From the NCBI RefSeq assembly GCF_030812885.1, contig NZ_JAUSTO010000007.1, forward strand, positions 88,861-152,860: a DNA stretch of 64,000 nt, written 5' to 3'. Positions 53,501 to 61,175 of this stretch are shown piece after piece. This stretch comes from Moryella indoligenes (GTDB taxonomy: Bacteria; Bacillota; Clostridia; Lachnospirales; Lachnospiraceae). Numbering within the stretch: the first letter of the stretch is position 1; each line of letters starts with the position of its first letter. A model generated the notes under the pieces. It worked only from the letters and a program-made list of their open reading frames with translations, ran no database searches and was not told the origin of the DNA. The position numbers and the translations under genes were made by a program.

Positions 53501-54461
53501 CGGAAACGTAACCCTTACGGCTACATGGAAAGGTAATACAGTCGACATTACCTTTGATGGCGCCGGTGGTGGCGGCAGCATGGAAAAGGCATCCGTCACC
53601 AAAGGAAGTGAATACACCCTTCCGGACAACGGCTTTACCGCCCCGGAAAACAAAAAATTTGACGGCTGGATGGTAGGCACGAAAAAGAAATCCGTCGGCG
53701 ACAAAATCACCGTCAACGACAACACAATCGTAAAAGCTATTTGGAAAGATATTATGATTAAAATCATATATGATCCTAATGGTGGAAACTGGAATAATGA
53801 CAGTGCAAATCGGACAATAGAAGTCAAAAAGGGAACTACAATTACGATTATGAATGCTCCTGTAAAGGATGGATTCAAATTCAAGTATTGGAAGGGTTCA
53901 GAGTATCGGCCAGGAGATACCTATACGGCGCTTGAAGATCATACTTTCATAGCTGCATGGGAAGAGAATAAAAAACCAGGCACTTCTGATGTCAATCCTA
54001 GTGAACCAGGATCAAAGGATAAAAATGGGACACAGTCTCGTGGAACTTCAAGTTCGAACTCAAAAAATAACAGAACACCAAACGTCAATCCTAGTGAACC
54101 AGGATCAAAGGATAAAAATGGGACACAGTCTCGTGGAACTTCAAGTTTGAACTCAAAAAATAACGGAACACCAAACGTCAATCCTAGTGAACCAGGATCA
54201 AAGGATGAAAATGGGACACAGTCTCGTGGAACTTCAAGTTTGAACTCAAAAAATAACAGAACACCAAACGTCAACCCTAGTGAACCAGGATCAAAGGATA
54301 AAAATGGAATACAGCCTCGTGGAACTTCAAGTTTGAACTCAAAAAATAATAGAATACCAAACACTGGTGATAACGGAATGAATATCCTCTATGCTTTTGG
54401 ACTTGCATTCGCAGCATGCGGTGTACTAGTTATAAATAGAATCTATAGAAAAGAAAAATAA
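50559..54461 (+). CDS. large sortase-anchored surface protein with InlB-type repeats
   Basis: Predicted cell-wall adhesin of 1300 residues. Signal peptide about 1-47. Two 24-residue repeats QPNPDTTKDAEVKANEASNS follow, then Ig-like/beta domains (about 110-440 and 520-640), a Rib/Long-like segment, three InlB/Listeria-Bacteroides repeats ending in W-K (about 855-1065) and a fourth ending SEYRPGDTYTALEDHTFIAA. Four 31-residue tandem repeats lead to the sorting signal IPNTG, a membrane helix and a basic tail RIYRKEK. Low-GC codons unlike the core suggest transfer from another Firmicute. Terminator follows. Confidence 0.92.
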   Translation: MNLFRENVDVFKKISVGLLPFMIMLSLMAPVVNANAFQPNPDTTKDAEVKANEASNSNAETQPNPDTTKEAEVKTNEASNSNAETPKTIDEQGDGLEIGSEIVNEAVTRGAIPAPTINKVFYGDTTISGAKLHRDRVGGKPVRATVYVTLKGEDDTVKATLSVTPTSGTKWSVKLPEGKKVEQGDTVTVYQQLGEDKSPEVTENAQPSKASTVTLTMPTGKIWIEQTSSNIVNEDEQAEAVRMFNDANTEIAGDIKSVKFSIDGIAHAYYEVTYTDESTSGKVEATNLQIKQVTEYSRGAILGRITIADNVIKGKLEGEGPFDGIKVQLILNVKKEKSGGFCTDKGCIIDKDSSNPLAATLQKDGTFSYTLQERESLELDQIVGVSVKEPHKFVSCSTTTVKPVIPEKTNVKDPRKITDDDKGKLINAIKTAYTVNGESKLPNGTGDWDGVPAVIQIDGGGNVKIFSGNDVKGTWDPNNDYKFVPEKNADGSVKLNDGAQPKITIQAKDLLKNIKPEAPTFALSEDKKNITITPDEKDTDAKIIAVSYKGKGGKDQTTTATKADDGTWSITEGEGSVDTNGVITLSKDKVKGGTQVTATVTDKGGIAEGDTDPLTSDPGTLPMEEEETIAKKVKALGGLDPVALKKWVGDTVDWKKGVKAKDSATDKDKIKEYLNEASVSDASEPKTRTTENSGDFEGKVKVTFSDGSEIVVEKQMLYVSDLVSSSNKENLPDDALVVEFKLGEGIKVEDKDPNTGEVTKTTKGGKDSPVLYKEYKVKPGTDLSTYIHPTLKKTIFDLIDEKADKGYTEPVWKGQDANNAKNFVAASNNNVFTATATKTFKVTVKPNGGTGDEKVEIKKKDEIFKLPAANTFTPPNENQEFSGWKIGDDTNLKQPETEITITGDTEINAIWKPIEFKVEFKVDFKAGEGASGSMEDKTVTKGSEYELPTPTFTAPKDKVFAGWKVGDKEGVKQAKERITITGNVTLTATWKGNTVDITFDGAGGGGSMEKASVTKGSEYTLPDNGFTAPENKKFDGWMVGTKKKSVGDKITVNDNTIVKAIWKDIMIKIIYDPNGGNWNNDSANRTIEVKKGTTITIMNAPVKDGFKFKYWKGSEYRPGDTYTALEDHTFIAAWEENKKPGTSDVNPSEPGSKDKNGTQSRGTSSSNSKNNRTPNVNPSEPGSKDKNGTQSRGTSSLNSKNNGTPNVNPSEPGSKDENGTQSRGTSSLNSKNNRTPNVNPSEPGSKDKNGIQPRGTSSLNSKNNRIPNTGDNGMNILYAFGLAFAACGVLVINRIYRKEK
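50670..50813 (+). repeat. two 72-bp tandem repeats in the surface protein
   Basis: Copies at 50670 and 50742, differing at a few bases; each encodes 24 residues starting QPNPDTTK. Confidence 0.8.
53991..54362 (+). repeat. four 93-bp tandem repeats before the sorting signal
   Basis: Units start at 53991, 54084, 54177 and 54270. Each encodes VNPSEPGSKDKNGTQSRGTS plus 11 residues ending in a Pro-Asn. In the last copy the closing RTPN has become RIPN, which with the next TG makes IPNTG. Few differences between copies imply recent duplication. Confidence 0.9.
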
Positions 54462-54504
54462 GATCTATTAAACAAAAGCAAACCGTATATTCAAAAACAA
54501 AAAT

Positions 54505-54540
54505 AACCGCTCTTATGCAAAAGCATAGGAGCGGTTTTCT
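54505..54540 (+). terminator. terminator of the surface-protein gene
   Basis: AACCGCTC-TT-ATGC and GCAT-AG-GAGCGGTT around AAAA, followed by a T-run. Confidence 0.8.
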
Positions 54541-54738
54541 GCACTATATCTAGGGTATCCAATAAGTTTTTGGGGTTCCCCGAGAACTTTTGGGGTGTAC
54601 TTTAGGGGGGCAACTGAAAAACTCCAATAACTTCTTGACACTAGGCTGCTGAAAGTTTTCGGTTTTATGAATACTGGTTAGCCAAGGATATAAGAAAGAA
54701 GAAAGCGAGCGATAAATAAGAATACATAAAAAACAGAT

Positions 54739-55218
54739 GTGGCAATCTGTTCTGTGATACAAGTAGTGATAAGGAAAAGTCATTCTACAAAGTTTAAGCT
54801 CATTGAGGAAATAGATAATTTAGATGTTGATGATAAGCACTACAAACGAAGAAAACAGGACTTAGATGATAGACTTTATCGTATGTACAATAAAATTGAA
54901 GAATTAGAATCATTGTTAATTGATGCAAAAGCAAAGAAACAAACTATAGAAGCTGAGAAACTGACTGGCGATAATATATATAAGGTTTTGATTTATTTTG
55001 ACAAACTTTATAAAGTCATGAACGATGTTGAACGCAGACAGTTAATAGAAGCACTCATTTCAGAAATTCAAATTTATGAAGAGAAGCAGCCAAATGGACA
55101 ATGACTAAAATCCATTACTTTTAAGCTACCTATCATTGATGAGGATCTAAATATAAGTTTGGACAATGATAAGCAAGTTGAGACGGTAGTATTGATGTCA
55201 AGGGTCGAAGGAAAATAG
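54739..55218 (+). pseudogene. serine recombinase C-terminus with frameshift
   Basis: Matches the C-terminal coiled-coil and tail of large serine recombinases of conjugative elements: YKRRKQDLDDRLYRMYNKIE, EAEKLTGDNIYKVLIYFDKL and RRQLIEALISEIQIYEEKQP. The frame ends at 55104, but another frame continues KSITFKLPIIDEDLNISLDN and on to MSR at about 55206, as in intact enzymes. Catalytic and zinc domains are absent. Likely left by an excised or decayed element. Confidence 0.75.
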
Positions 55219-55353
55219 GCTCGAAAGCCCTTGATTTCAAGCCATTCTTGGGATTTGGCGTCAGAGGCAAGAGCCTGAGCAGACTGCTCTATGAGAACTT
55301 ATCGACCGCTCCGGTTCGGAGCCGATTTCGATGTTTTTACATAGTTTAGGCTG

Positions 55354-55420
55354 TGGATTAGATGTCAAGAATTGAGTTAGTGGATTAGATGTTTTTTTCG
55401 CTGAGTGAGCGGATTAGATG
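55354..55420 (+). repeat. three GGATTAGATG direct repeats
   Basis: TGGATTAGATG occurs at 55354 and 55381 and CGGATTAGATG near 55410, about 27-30 bases apart. Multiple short repeats at a terminus occur in some IS21-like elements, so this may be an IS end; a regulatory array is an alternative. The 55219-55450 stretch shows no gene. Confidence 0.4.
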
Positions 55421-55455
55421 CTTTTATGAAAATGATAGCATCACAGTACTTGTTT

Positions 55456-55484
55456 TTGACAAGATTGGCCATATATGATATATT
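55456..55484 (+). promoter_or_regulatory. promoter of the fluoride-riboswitch antiporter
   Basis: TTGACA and TATATT with a 17-base spacer; the transcript would begin at about 55491, exactly at the riboswitch. Confidence 0.65.
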
Positions 55485-55490
55485 AATAAT

Positions 55491-55577
55491 CCGGGAATGA
55501 AGTTCTCCCTTGGGTAACCTAAACCGCTTATTAAGCTGATGACTTCTGCATAATCGTGCAGGGCTATCAGCTTTTTT
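55491..55577 (+). ncRNA. fluoride (crcB) riboswitch with terminator
   Basis: The aptamer consensus is present in order: GGGAATGAAGTTCTCCC (stem 1 with the ATGAAG loop), TAAACCGC, then AAGCTGATGACTTCTGCA. GAAGT and ACTTC can pair as the known pseudoknot. The 3' part overlaps a terminator, AAGCTGAT/ATCAGCTT with an inner CTGCA/TGCAG helix and TTTTTT at 55572. Fluoride binding should favour read-through into the antiporter gene 26 bases on. Confidence 0.85.
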
Positions 55578-55602
55578 GCACAGAAAATCGGAGGACTTTT
55601 TT

Positions 55603-56808
55603 ATGAATATTTTTTTATGCCTTGCGCTTATCCTTGTTGTGGGAGGTGCTGCGGGATTTCTATTGAATCGTTTACGACTTCCTGCGTTACTTGGTTATCT
55701 GGTGCTTGGAATTATAATCGGCTACACTAGAGTGTTAAATCCTCAGCTGGCACAGATATCAGGAGAACTCAGGAAAATAGCACTTATCATTATTCTTCTT
55801 AAAGCCGGACTTTCCCTTGAAATTGATGATTTAAAAAAGGTTGGAAGACCAGCTGTTCTTTTATCGGTGCTGCCTTGCAGCATAGAAATGACGGCGGTTG
55901 GTATTGCGGGACACTTTTTACTCAGCTTGTCATTTGTTGAGTCTTTTTTATTGGGAGCTGTTTTAGGTGCAGTGTCACCTGCTGTTGTTGTTCCCAGAAC
56001 AACAAAGATGCTCGATGAAGGAATAGGCACAAAACACGGTATACCGCAGATGATAACAGCCGGAAGTTCTATGGACGATATCGTCATGATCGTTTTTTAT
56101 ACTTCTTTCTTGTCAGTTGAAGGAGGAGGTAACGTAAGTGCAAAAGCTTTTATAAATATTCCTGTATCTATTATTACCGGAATAGCCGTAGGAATAATAG
56201 CAGGATTGATATTTTCATATGTGTTTAAAAGGTTCCATTTACGTGATTCTTTAAAGCTTTCATATGTTCTTGGCACATGTTTTGTTTTTGTTTGGCTTGA
56301 AACAGTGGCATCTGAATATATCGGCTATTCAGGATTACTTTCTGTGATAGCGATGGGAATCGTAATACTAAGTAAGAGAAGAGAACAGGCAGTACGTCTT
56401 AAACAAAAATGCGATCGGCTCTGGGTTGTCAGTGAAATGTTTTTATTTACCCTTGTGGGTGCTTCTATACAGATAGAATATGCACTCAAGGTTTTAGGAT
56501 TTGCATTGCTGACGATTATGATAGGACTTGTTTTCAGAAGTATAGGCGTTAGATGTGCTATTGCGGGAACAAGGCTTAATGCGAAAGAAAAATTATTTGT
56601 TAATATATCGTATCTTCCGAAAGCAACGGTTCAAGCTGCAATAGGCGGAGGGCTTCTCGATTTAGGATATCATTTGAATGATCCGGCAATTATATCCGCA
56701 GGAACTACAGTATTATCTGTGGCAGTTGTAGCTATTTTATTTACAGCTCCGCTTGGTGCTTATCTTATGGATTTTACCAGAGATAAGCTTTTTGGGGAAA
56801 AAGAGTAA
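55603..56808 (+). CDS. CPA2-type cation/proton antiporter (fluoride-regulated)
   Basis: A 401-residue membrane protein with about 12 helices of the KefB/NhaS3-like CPA2 family. It has the core LPALLGYLVLGIIIGYTRVL, KAGLSLEIDDLKKVGRPAVL, AVLGAVSPAVVVPRT and ITAGSSMDDIVMIVFY with the paired acidic ion-site region, and no C-terminal TrkA-N domain. Start at 55603 with CGGAGG upstream. It directly follows the fluoride riboswitch, so it may help export fluoride, restore pH or restore ions under fluoride stress. AT-rich, in a decayed island. Confidence 0.9.
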   Translation: MNIFLCLALILVVGGAAGFLLNRLRLPALLGYLVLGIIIGYTRVLNPQLAQISGELRKIALIIILLKAGLSLEIDDLKKVGRPAVLLSVLPCSIEMTAVGIAGHFLLSLSFVESFLLGAVLGAVSPAVVVPRTTKMLDEGIGTKHGIPQMITAGSSMDDIVMIVFYTSFLSVEGGGNVSAKAFINIPVSIITGIAVGIIAGLIFSYVFKRFHLRDSLKLSYVLGTCFVFVWLETVASEYIGYSGLLSVIAMGIVILSKRREQAVRLKQKCDRLWVVSEMFLFTLVGASIQIEYALKVLGFALLTIMIGLVFRSIGVRCAIAGTRLNAKEKLFVNISYLPKATVQAAIGGGLLDLGYHLNDPAIISAGTTVLSVAVVAILFTAPLGAYLMDFTRDKLFGEKE

Positions 56809-56945
56809 TGGAAAAAATTATTTTAAAAGGACAAAGAACCTTTGTTATTCCGGTTGTTTTTGGAATTAATCGTGTAAAAATCAAAGTGATCAAAGGTAAA
56901 CTAAGAATCAACCATGGAATGTTTACACCTGATGGCGGAACATGG
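56808..56945 (+). pseudogene. truncated gene after the antiporter
   Basis: An ATG on the antiporter stop (TAATG) begins MEKIILKGQRTFVIPVVFGI and NRVKIKVIKGKLRINHGMF, after which the sequence passes into an IS3 transposase fragment. It appears to be the beginning of a second operon gene cut by the insertion. Family not recognised. Confidence 0.35.
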
Positions 56946-56949
56946 CTGT

Positions 56950-57258
56950 GTTCGCGGAACACAGTACGTTTCAGATGCCTTCAAGGAAGCAACAGTTGAT
57001 TTCATAAACAGTTACTCCAAAAAGGGATATCCCTGGGATAACGCATGCATAGAGTCCTTCCATGCGCCAATCAAAAGAGAATGGCTCAATCGCTTTGTGA
57101 TTCTTGATTATCAGCGTGCTTACCGTCTTGTATTCGAATATATAGAGACGTTCTACAACACGGTAAGGATTCATAGCCACTGTAATTATCTATCGCCGGA
57201 TCAGTATGAAGAGGAATTCCTGGAGAAACTGGAGAAATCACTCAAAATTGCGGGCTGA
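56950..57258 (+). mobile_element. IS3-family transposase C-terminal fragment
   Basis: The frame GTQYVSDAFKEATVDFINSY followed by SKKGYPWDNACIESFHAPIK and REWLNRF and YIETFYNTVRIHSHCNYLSP matches the end of IS3-group (IS150-like) integrases, with the final catalytic Glu in the ESFHA segment. The first two thirds and orfA are missing. No matching terminal repeat identified. Confidence 0.8.
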
Positions 57259-57397
57259 ATATCATTACATAGGAGCAAGGCCATTTTTAACTTGTACTTT
57301 TTCTTGACATAGGACCAAAGTTTTTACATTCGATGTGGGATATTACAAGATTATGTGTTCTTCTATCTCTGTCGAAATTGTAGAAAGAGAGTGATTT

Positions 57398-58075
57398 ATG
57401 GGGGAATATTTTGATTGGGTTAATGTAGACAAACGTGAATTCATCTGCCCTAATGATTTTGATTATGGAAATAAATTCCATGAAACTATGCATAAGGACA
57501 GCGTCCCGCTTCATGCCTTGCATGTGCTCTTGGCAGAAAACTGGAAGGGCAATCATGTAATCTGGCTGGGAGATGAATGTGCGATACCGGAAGACTCCTC
57601 TAATATTGTGTTCAAAAAGCTTTATGATCAAAGCGTGGAGTGTGGGGAGAGAGGCAACGCAATTGACATGTATTTTGAAACCTATAAAAATGTGTCGAGC
57701 CTCTTTAAAGAAGCTGAAAAAGAAGTCCGGCAAGAGATCGGGTTTTATTTGGAAGATTTGAAATCGGGTAACAGAAGCGATGTACACAATGAGTATGGTG
57801 TGGATCCGGAGCATCCTTTTGACGGGCTTTTTCAGAAAAGCGCAAGACGCTTCAAATACACCGTGAATCATACGAAGAAGGTTTATTATTCGCTTGATGA
57901 GACTGACATCCTGTTTCAGGACAATACAAAAAACGACTTCTCAGATCCATTGCCGCTCCTAATGGGATATGGAAGAGTGGCAGACCCGGGCGAGTGGCTC
58001 GGAGATATCATTGGCGTCTCAGATATCAGGCCAGAGGGGTATTCTCTTTTGCCGAAGCTGTATGTGGATTGGTGA
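57398..58075 (+). CDS. hypothetical protein, possible immunity-type
   Basis: A 225-residue acidic soluble protein: MGEYFDWVNVDKREFICPND, FDYGNKFHETMHKDS, GNHVIWLGDECAIPED and, near the end, LPLLMGYGRVADPGEWLGDI. The text-like 'VNVDKREFICPNDFDYG' opening is shared by a family of uncharacterised proteins seen in clostridia, often near toxins; any immunity role is a guess. It stands alone, flanked by an IS3 scrap and a truncated small gene. No membrane segment. Confidence 0.65.
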   Translation: MGEYFDWVNVDKREFICPNDFDYGNKFHETMHKDSVPLHALHVLLAENWKGNHVIWLGDECAIPEDSSNIVFKKLYDQSVECGERGNAIDMYFETYKNVSSLFKEAEKEVRQEIGFYLEDLKSGNRSDVHNEYGVDPEHPFDGLFQKSARRFKYTVNHTKKVYYSLDETDILFQDNTKNDFSDPLPLLMGYGRVADPGEWLGDIIGVSDIRPEGYSLLPKLYVDW

Positions 58076-58125
58076 CCTAAAAAAACGTCTTATTGCATGT
58101 GTAAATCAGGATTTGTGAGGGCAAA

Positions 58126-58233
58126 ATGAATCTGAAGATATATGACAATACGTGTGTCAGAATCGTCGATACAGATGGAAATGCTTTTGATGGACTCCCA
58201 CAGCTCGTGAGCATGGAGGTTACACCCTGGTAG
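58126..58233 (+). pseudogene. truncated small gene (LSM-like short protein)
   Basis: 35 codons, MNLKIYDNTCVRIVDTDGNA and then FDGLPQLVSMEVTPW. The first half resembles short proteins of about 55-60 residues that start 'K-I-YDGTCVRI...G..F-G'. The second half lacks their usual ending. AGG-type site is weak. It probably lost its 3' end. Confidence 0.4.
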
Positions 58234-58250
58234 AATATAATCACAGAAAA

Positions 58251-58721
58251 ATGAATATTCGAAGAGCAAAGGAAAAAGACATAGAAAAAATTCTTGAATT
58301 GCTGATTCAGGTAAATATGGTTCATCATCATGCAAGACCGGATTTATTTAAGGGGCCGGCTACCAAATATACAGAAGAACAGCTGAAAAAAATGCTGGCT
58401 GCTGATGAAGATCCGGTATTTGTGGCTGTGGACGATTCAGATCTTGTACTGGGATATGCATTTTGCCGGACAGAGCAGATCATAGACAGTAAACTGCGGA
58501 CAGATGTCAGAACACTCTATCTGGATGATCTGTGTGTCGATGAAAACAGCAGAGGTCTTCATGTAGGTGGCGCTCTCTACAGATATGTTCTTGCCTTTGC
58601 CCGTGCGCATGGATATTATAATCTGACCCTTCATGTATGGGCGGGAAATGATGCCGCCGAAAAATTTTATGCCTCGCAGGGAATGAAGGCGCAGTTCACC
58701 TGCTTGGAACAGATTCTCTGA
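58251..58721 (+). CDS. GNAT-family N-acetyltransferase
   Basis: 156 residues, single GNAT fold. Motif A: LYLDDLCVDENSRGLHVGGA followed by LYRYVLAFARAHGY; motif B: NDAAEKFYASQGM. The start MNIRRAKEKDIEKILEL is typical. Acceptor unknown. The DMT transporter gene follows after 26 bases and may be cotranscribed. Confidence 0.9.
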   Translation: MNIRRAKEKDIEKILELLIQVNMVHHHARPDLFKGPATKYTEEQLKKMLAADEDPVFVAVDDSDLVLGYAFCRTEQIIDSKLRTDVRTLYLDDLCVDENSRGLHVGGALYRYVLAFARAHGYYNLTLHVWAGNDAAEKFYASQGMKAQFTCLEQIL

Positions 58722-58747
58722 CAGATATCAGCCGAGGTAGAGTAAAA

Positions 58748-59680
58748 ATGGTAAGTGTGAAGACAGCAGAACAGGACAGGACAACAATCTTTCAGAATCC
58801 CGGAGCAGTACCGTTTCTGGCGCTGATTGCAGTGTGTGTCTGGGGAGCCGCATATCCTTTTATAAAGCTGGGATTGCTTGGTTTTGGCATAGCTTCAGCG
58901 GATACTGCAGCAAAAACTCTCTTTGCAGGCCTGCGCTTCACGATTGCAGGGGGAGTGCTGCTGATGATTGCCGCTGTGAGAGGCCTACGTCTTGGTATGA
59001 GCCGGGCAGTTGCCCCCTGGGTGCTTCTGTATGCGCTGGTGAATACTGCCCTGCACTACTTTTTCTTTTATATCGGTGTATCCAACAGCGCAGGCTCCCG
59101 GGCGGCTGTGCTGAATTCTCTTGGAACCTTTATGCTGGTATTTCTTTCCTGTGCCATATTTCCCGAGGAGCATCTGACACGGGCCAGAGTGCTGGGCTGT
59201 ATCGTTGGCTTCAGTGGCCTGCTCTGTCTGAATCTGGATTTTGGGGGCGGCGGTTCCTTCACACTCTCCGGAGACGGAATGATTGTGCTGAACGCAGTCT
59301 GCTCAGCCTTTGGCGGGATATTGACCCGGATCGTCGGCAAAAAGACACAGGTCTTCGTTATGACGGGTTATGGTTTGCTGCTCGGCGGGCTTATGCTGGT
59401 CGCTGCGGGTCTCGGAATGGGCGGCCATATTCGGAGTGTCACAGCGGAGGGGGTTTTTGACCTGCTCATACTGGTGCTTATCTCAGCAGTAGGCTTCTCT
59501 GTGTATAATCAGCTTCTGCAGTATCACCCGGTCGGAAGGGTGGCGATATTCTCCTCTCTGATTCCGGTGTTTGGCATTGTGTTTTCCTGTCTTCTGTTGC
59601 GGGAAGCCTTCACCTTGAGATACGTATTCGCGGCGCTGCTTGTGACCTCCGGAATTTTTATTATTAACAGAGAAAAGTAA
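58748..59680 (+). CDS. EamA/DMT-superfamily transporter
   Basis: 310 residues with ten membrane helices in two EamA repeats (about 17-155 and 172-306). Signatures: IAVCVWGAAYPFIKLGLLGF, YFFFYIGVSNSAGSRAAVLN and GRVAIFSSLIPVFGIVFSC. Such carriers export amino acids or metabolites; the substrate is unknown. A perfect 11-pair terminator follows. Confidence 0.92.
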   Translation: MVSVKTAEQDRTTIFQNPGAVPFLALIAVCVWGAAYPFIKLGLLGFGIASADTAAKTLFAGLRFTIAGGVLLMIAAVRGLRLGMSRAVAPWVLLYALVNTALHYFFFYIGVSNSAGSRAAVLNSLGTFMLVFLSCAIFPEEHLTRARVLGCIVGFSGLLCLNLDFGGGGSFTLSGDGMIVLNAVCSAFGGILTRIVGKKTQVFVMTGYGLLLGGLMLVAAGLGMGGHIRSVTAEGVFDLLILVLISAVGFSVYNQLLQYHPVGRVAIFSSLIPVFGIVFSCLLLREAFTLRYVFAALLVTSGIFIINREK

Positions 59681-59744
59681 ATTATGAGTGGGTAGCGGTG
59701 CTTGCCGGCGTTTCACGGGAGAGAAGATTCTGGAATCTGGATTG

Positions 59745-59784
59745 ATCGGATGGTAGCCTCAGGATACCATCCGATGTTGTGTTT
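59745..59784 (+). terminator. terminator after the DMT transporter
   Basis: ATCGGATGGTA and TACCATCCGAT, a perfect 11-pair stem with a 9-base loop, then GTTGTGTTTT. Confidence 0.7.
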
Positions 59785-59812
59785 TCCCCATAGAATCGTA
59801 AAAAATAGACAA

Positions 59813-59833
59813 AAAGTATACCTGGTACCATAG
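59813..59833 (+). promoter_or_regulatory. shared upstream motif, copy 2
   Basis: AAAGTAT-ACCT-GGTACCATAG, matching 42580-42600 at 19 of 21 positions; both are followed by a base and TTT. It is about 118 bases before the lipoprotein ATG. No ordinary -35/-10 pair overlaps it. Confidence 0.4.
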
Positions 59834-59950
59834 CTTTCTTGGATCACCCCCGTTAAACTGGAGGCAACAATATGGCAGAACGGTTGGATAATCAATTGCT
59901 GTTTTGCTGCAGTTGTTACAAAATCCAGAATATCTGGTACAGGAAGGAGT

Positions 59951-60889
59951 ATGGATATGAAGAAGAGTATGACAGGTCAGAGGATTTTATCGGTACTGCT
60001 GGTGGCATTGCTGCTGCTCACCCTGATCGGCTGTGGCAAGGGCGGCGGGGCAAGCAAGGAGGACTTCAGCAAAGGATTTGTGAAGACCTGGAATGCGGTG
60101 GAGATCACCTCCGGGAATTCCGATTCCGCGGTGAGCCGGGATCTCATGAAGGAGATGAATGAGCTTGGCATGTATATGACACTGGAGCTGAAGGGTGACG
60201 GAAGCTTCATCATGGATATGATGGGAGATAAAGAGGAAGGCAAGTGGGAGACCAAAAGTGCGACAGAGGCAAAGCTTCACGACACAGAGAGCGGTGATTC
60301 TGTGGATCTCAAGCTCGAGGGCTCGACGCTGACTATGGATCTCGATGGTGATAAGGTGATATTTGAGGAGTTCACCGGAGAGAAGCCCACTGAGGCGGCA
60401 GAGGAGAGCGAAGAGGAGCAGGAGGCTGAGGCAGATACTGCGGAAGCCGGTGCGGCGGCAGCATTTACCGGGGATGTGGGACGCTTCAATTATCTGGATG
60501 AGCTTTTCATTGACTATCCCGCAGATACTTTCTTTCAGGATGAGAGCGCCATTCTTGATACAATCAAGGCGAAGGATGAGAGTGTTGCGATCGGCATCGT
60601 TCCGCAGATCAGTGAGCAGGATCATGAACGGTCCATGGAGTACTTTGACAGCTATGCAGAGTATGAGGACTATACCACGGAGGACACCACCATTGCCGGC
60701 TACGAGGCGCGTATCATCAGCTACAGGGACGACTGGGGGGATTATAATGCTGAAGTCCATGTATACTTTGGCGGGGAGATCAATCGTCTCTACGGTGTGA
60801 ACTTCGCCATTACTGCGGATCACTCCATGAAGGACGGACTGGATCCGGTCGTGCTGGAAATCCTGAACACCATTCAGGTTGTGGAGTAA
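59951..60889 (+). CDS. lipoprotein of unknown function
   Basis: 312 residues. The signal with lipobox is LLLLTLIGCGKGGG, cleaved before Cys28. The mature N-terminal domain (about 38-130) repeats a 'L-GDGSF-MD-...GKWE' pattern typical of DUF4923/lipocalin-like domains. An Ala/Glu-rich linker (about 138-165) follows, then a second alpha/beta domain with FIDYPADTFFQDESAILDTI. No catalytic motif. AGGAAGGAG lies before the ATG. Single-gene unit with a terminator at 60945. Confidence 0.82.
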   Translation: MDMKKSMTGQRILSVLLVALLLLTLIGCGKGGGASKEDFSKGFVKTWNAVEITSGNSDSAVSRDLMKEMNELGMYMTLELKGDGSFIMDMMGDKEEGKWETKSATEAKLHDTESGDSVDLKLEGSTLTMDLDGDKVIFEEFTGEKPTEAAEESEEEQEAEADTAEAGAAAAFTGDVGRFNYLDELFIDYPADTFFQDESAILDTIKAKDESVAIGIVPQISEQDHERSMEYFDSYAEYEDYTTEDTTIAGYEARIISYRDDWGDYNAEVHVYFGGEINRLYGVNFAITADHSMKDGLDPVVLEILNTIQVVE

Positions 60890-60944
60890 GCGACGGAGCG
60901 ATACTCTCTAAGAAGAGCTTAGAATAAAATAAGCCCTGCAATAT

Positions 60945-60978
60945 AGCCTGGCTGCGCGATCATGCAGCCGGGCTTTTA
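60945..60978 (+). terminator. terminator after the lipoprotein gene
   Basis: AGCCTGGCTGC and GCAGCCGGGCT (one G-T pair) with an 8-base loop and TTTTA. Confidence 0.75.
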
Positions 60979-61107
60979 GCTGTCTGAAATAGCTGTATAA
61001 AGGCCTGTCAATTTTGCGAGAAACGCCCTTCGTGTAAGCTGGGAGCATCGTTTCAAAAAGAGTTTATTTATGTTACAATGCTAGCACCAAAGATCACGAC
61101 AGATTGT

Positions 61108-61142
61108 GAGGGAGTAGATCCGCATGGGCTCTGCCCTCACAG
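61108..61142 (+). promoter_or_regulatory. leader hairpin before the rhodanese gene
   Basis: GTGAGGG and CCCTCAC arms with partial pairing between. It is 34 bases before the start codon; no T-run, so the role is unclear. Confidence 0.3.
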
Positions 61143-61175
61143 TGGTATTTTGGGTTCTATTATGGAGGTGAAGCA

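Noticed and set aside
53991..54362. Possible CRISPR array
   Set aside because: Units are contiguous 93-bp coding repeats without spacers; they are protein repeats.
53939..54364. Minus-strand repeat protein opposite the surface-protein stalk
   Set aside because: Antisense reading of the 93-bp tandem repeats; no start site or promoter.
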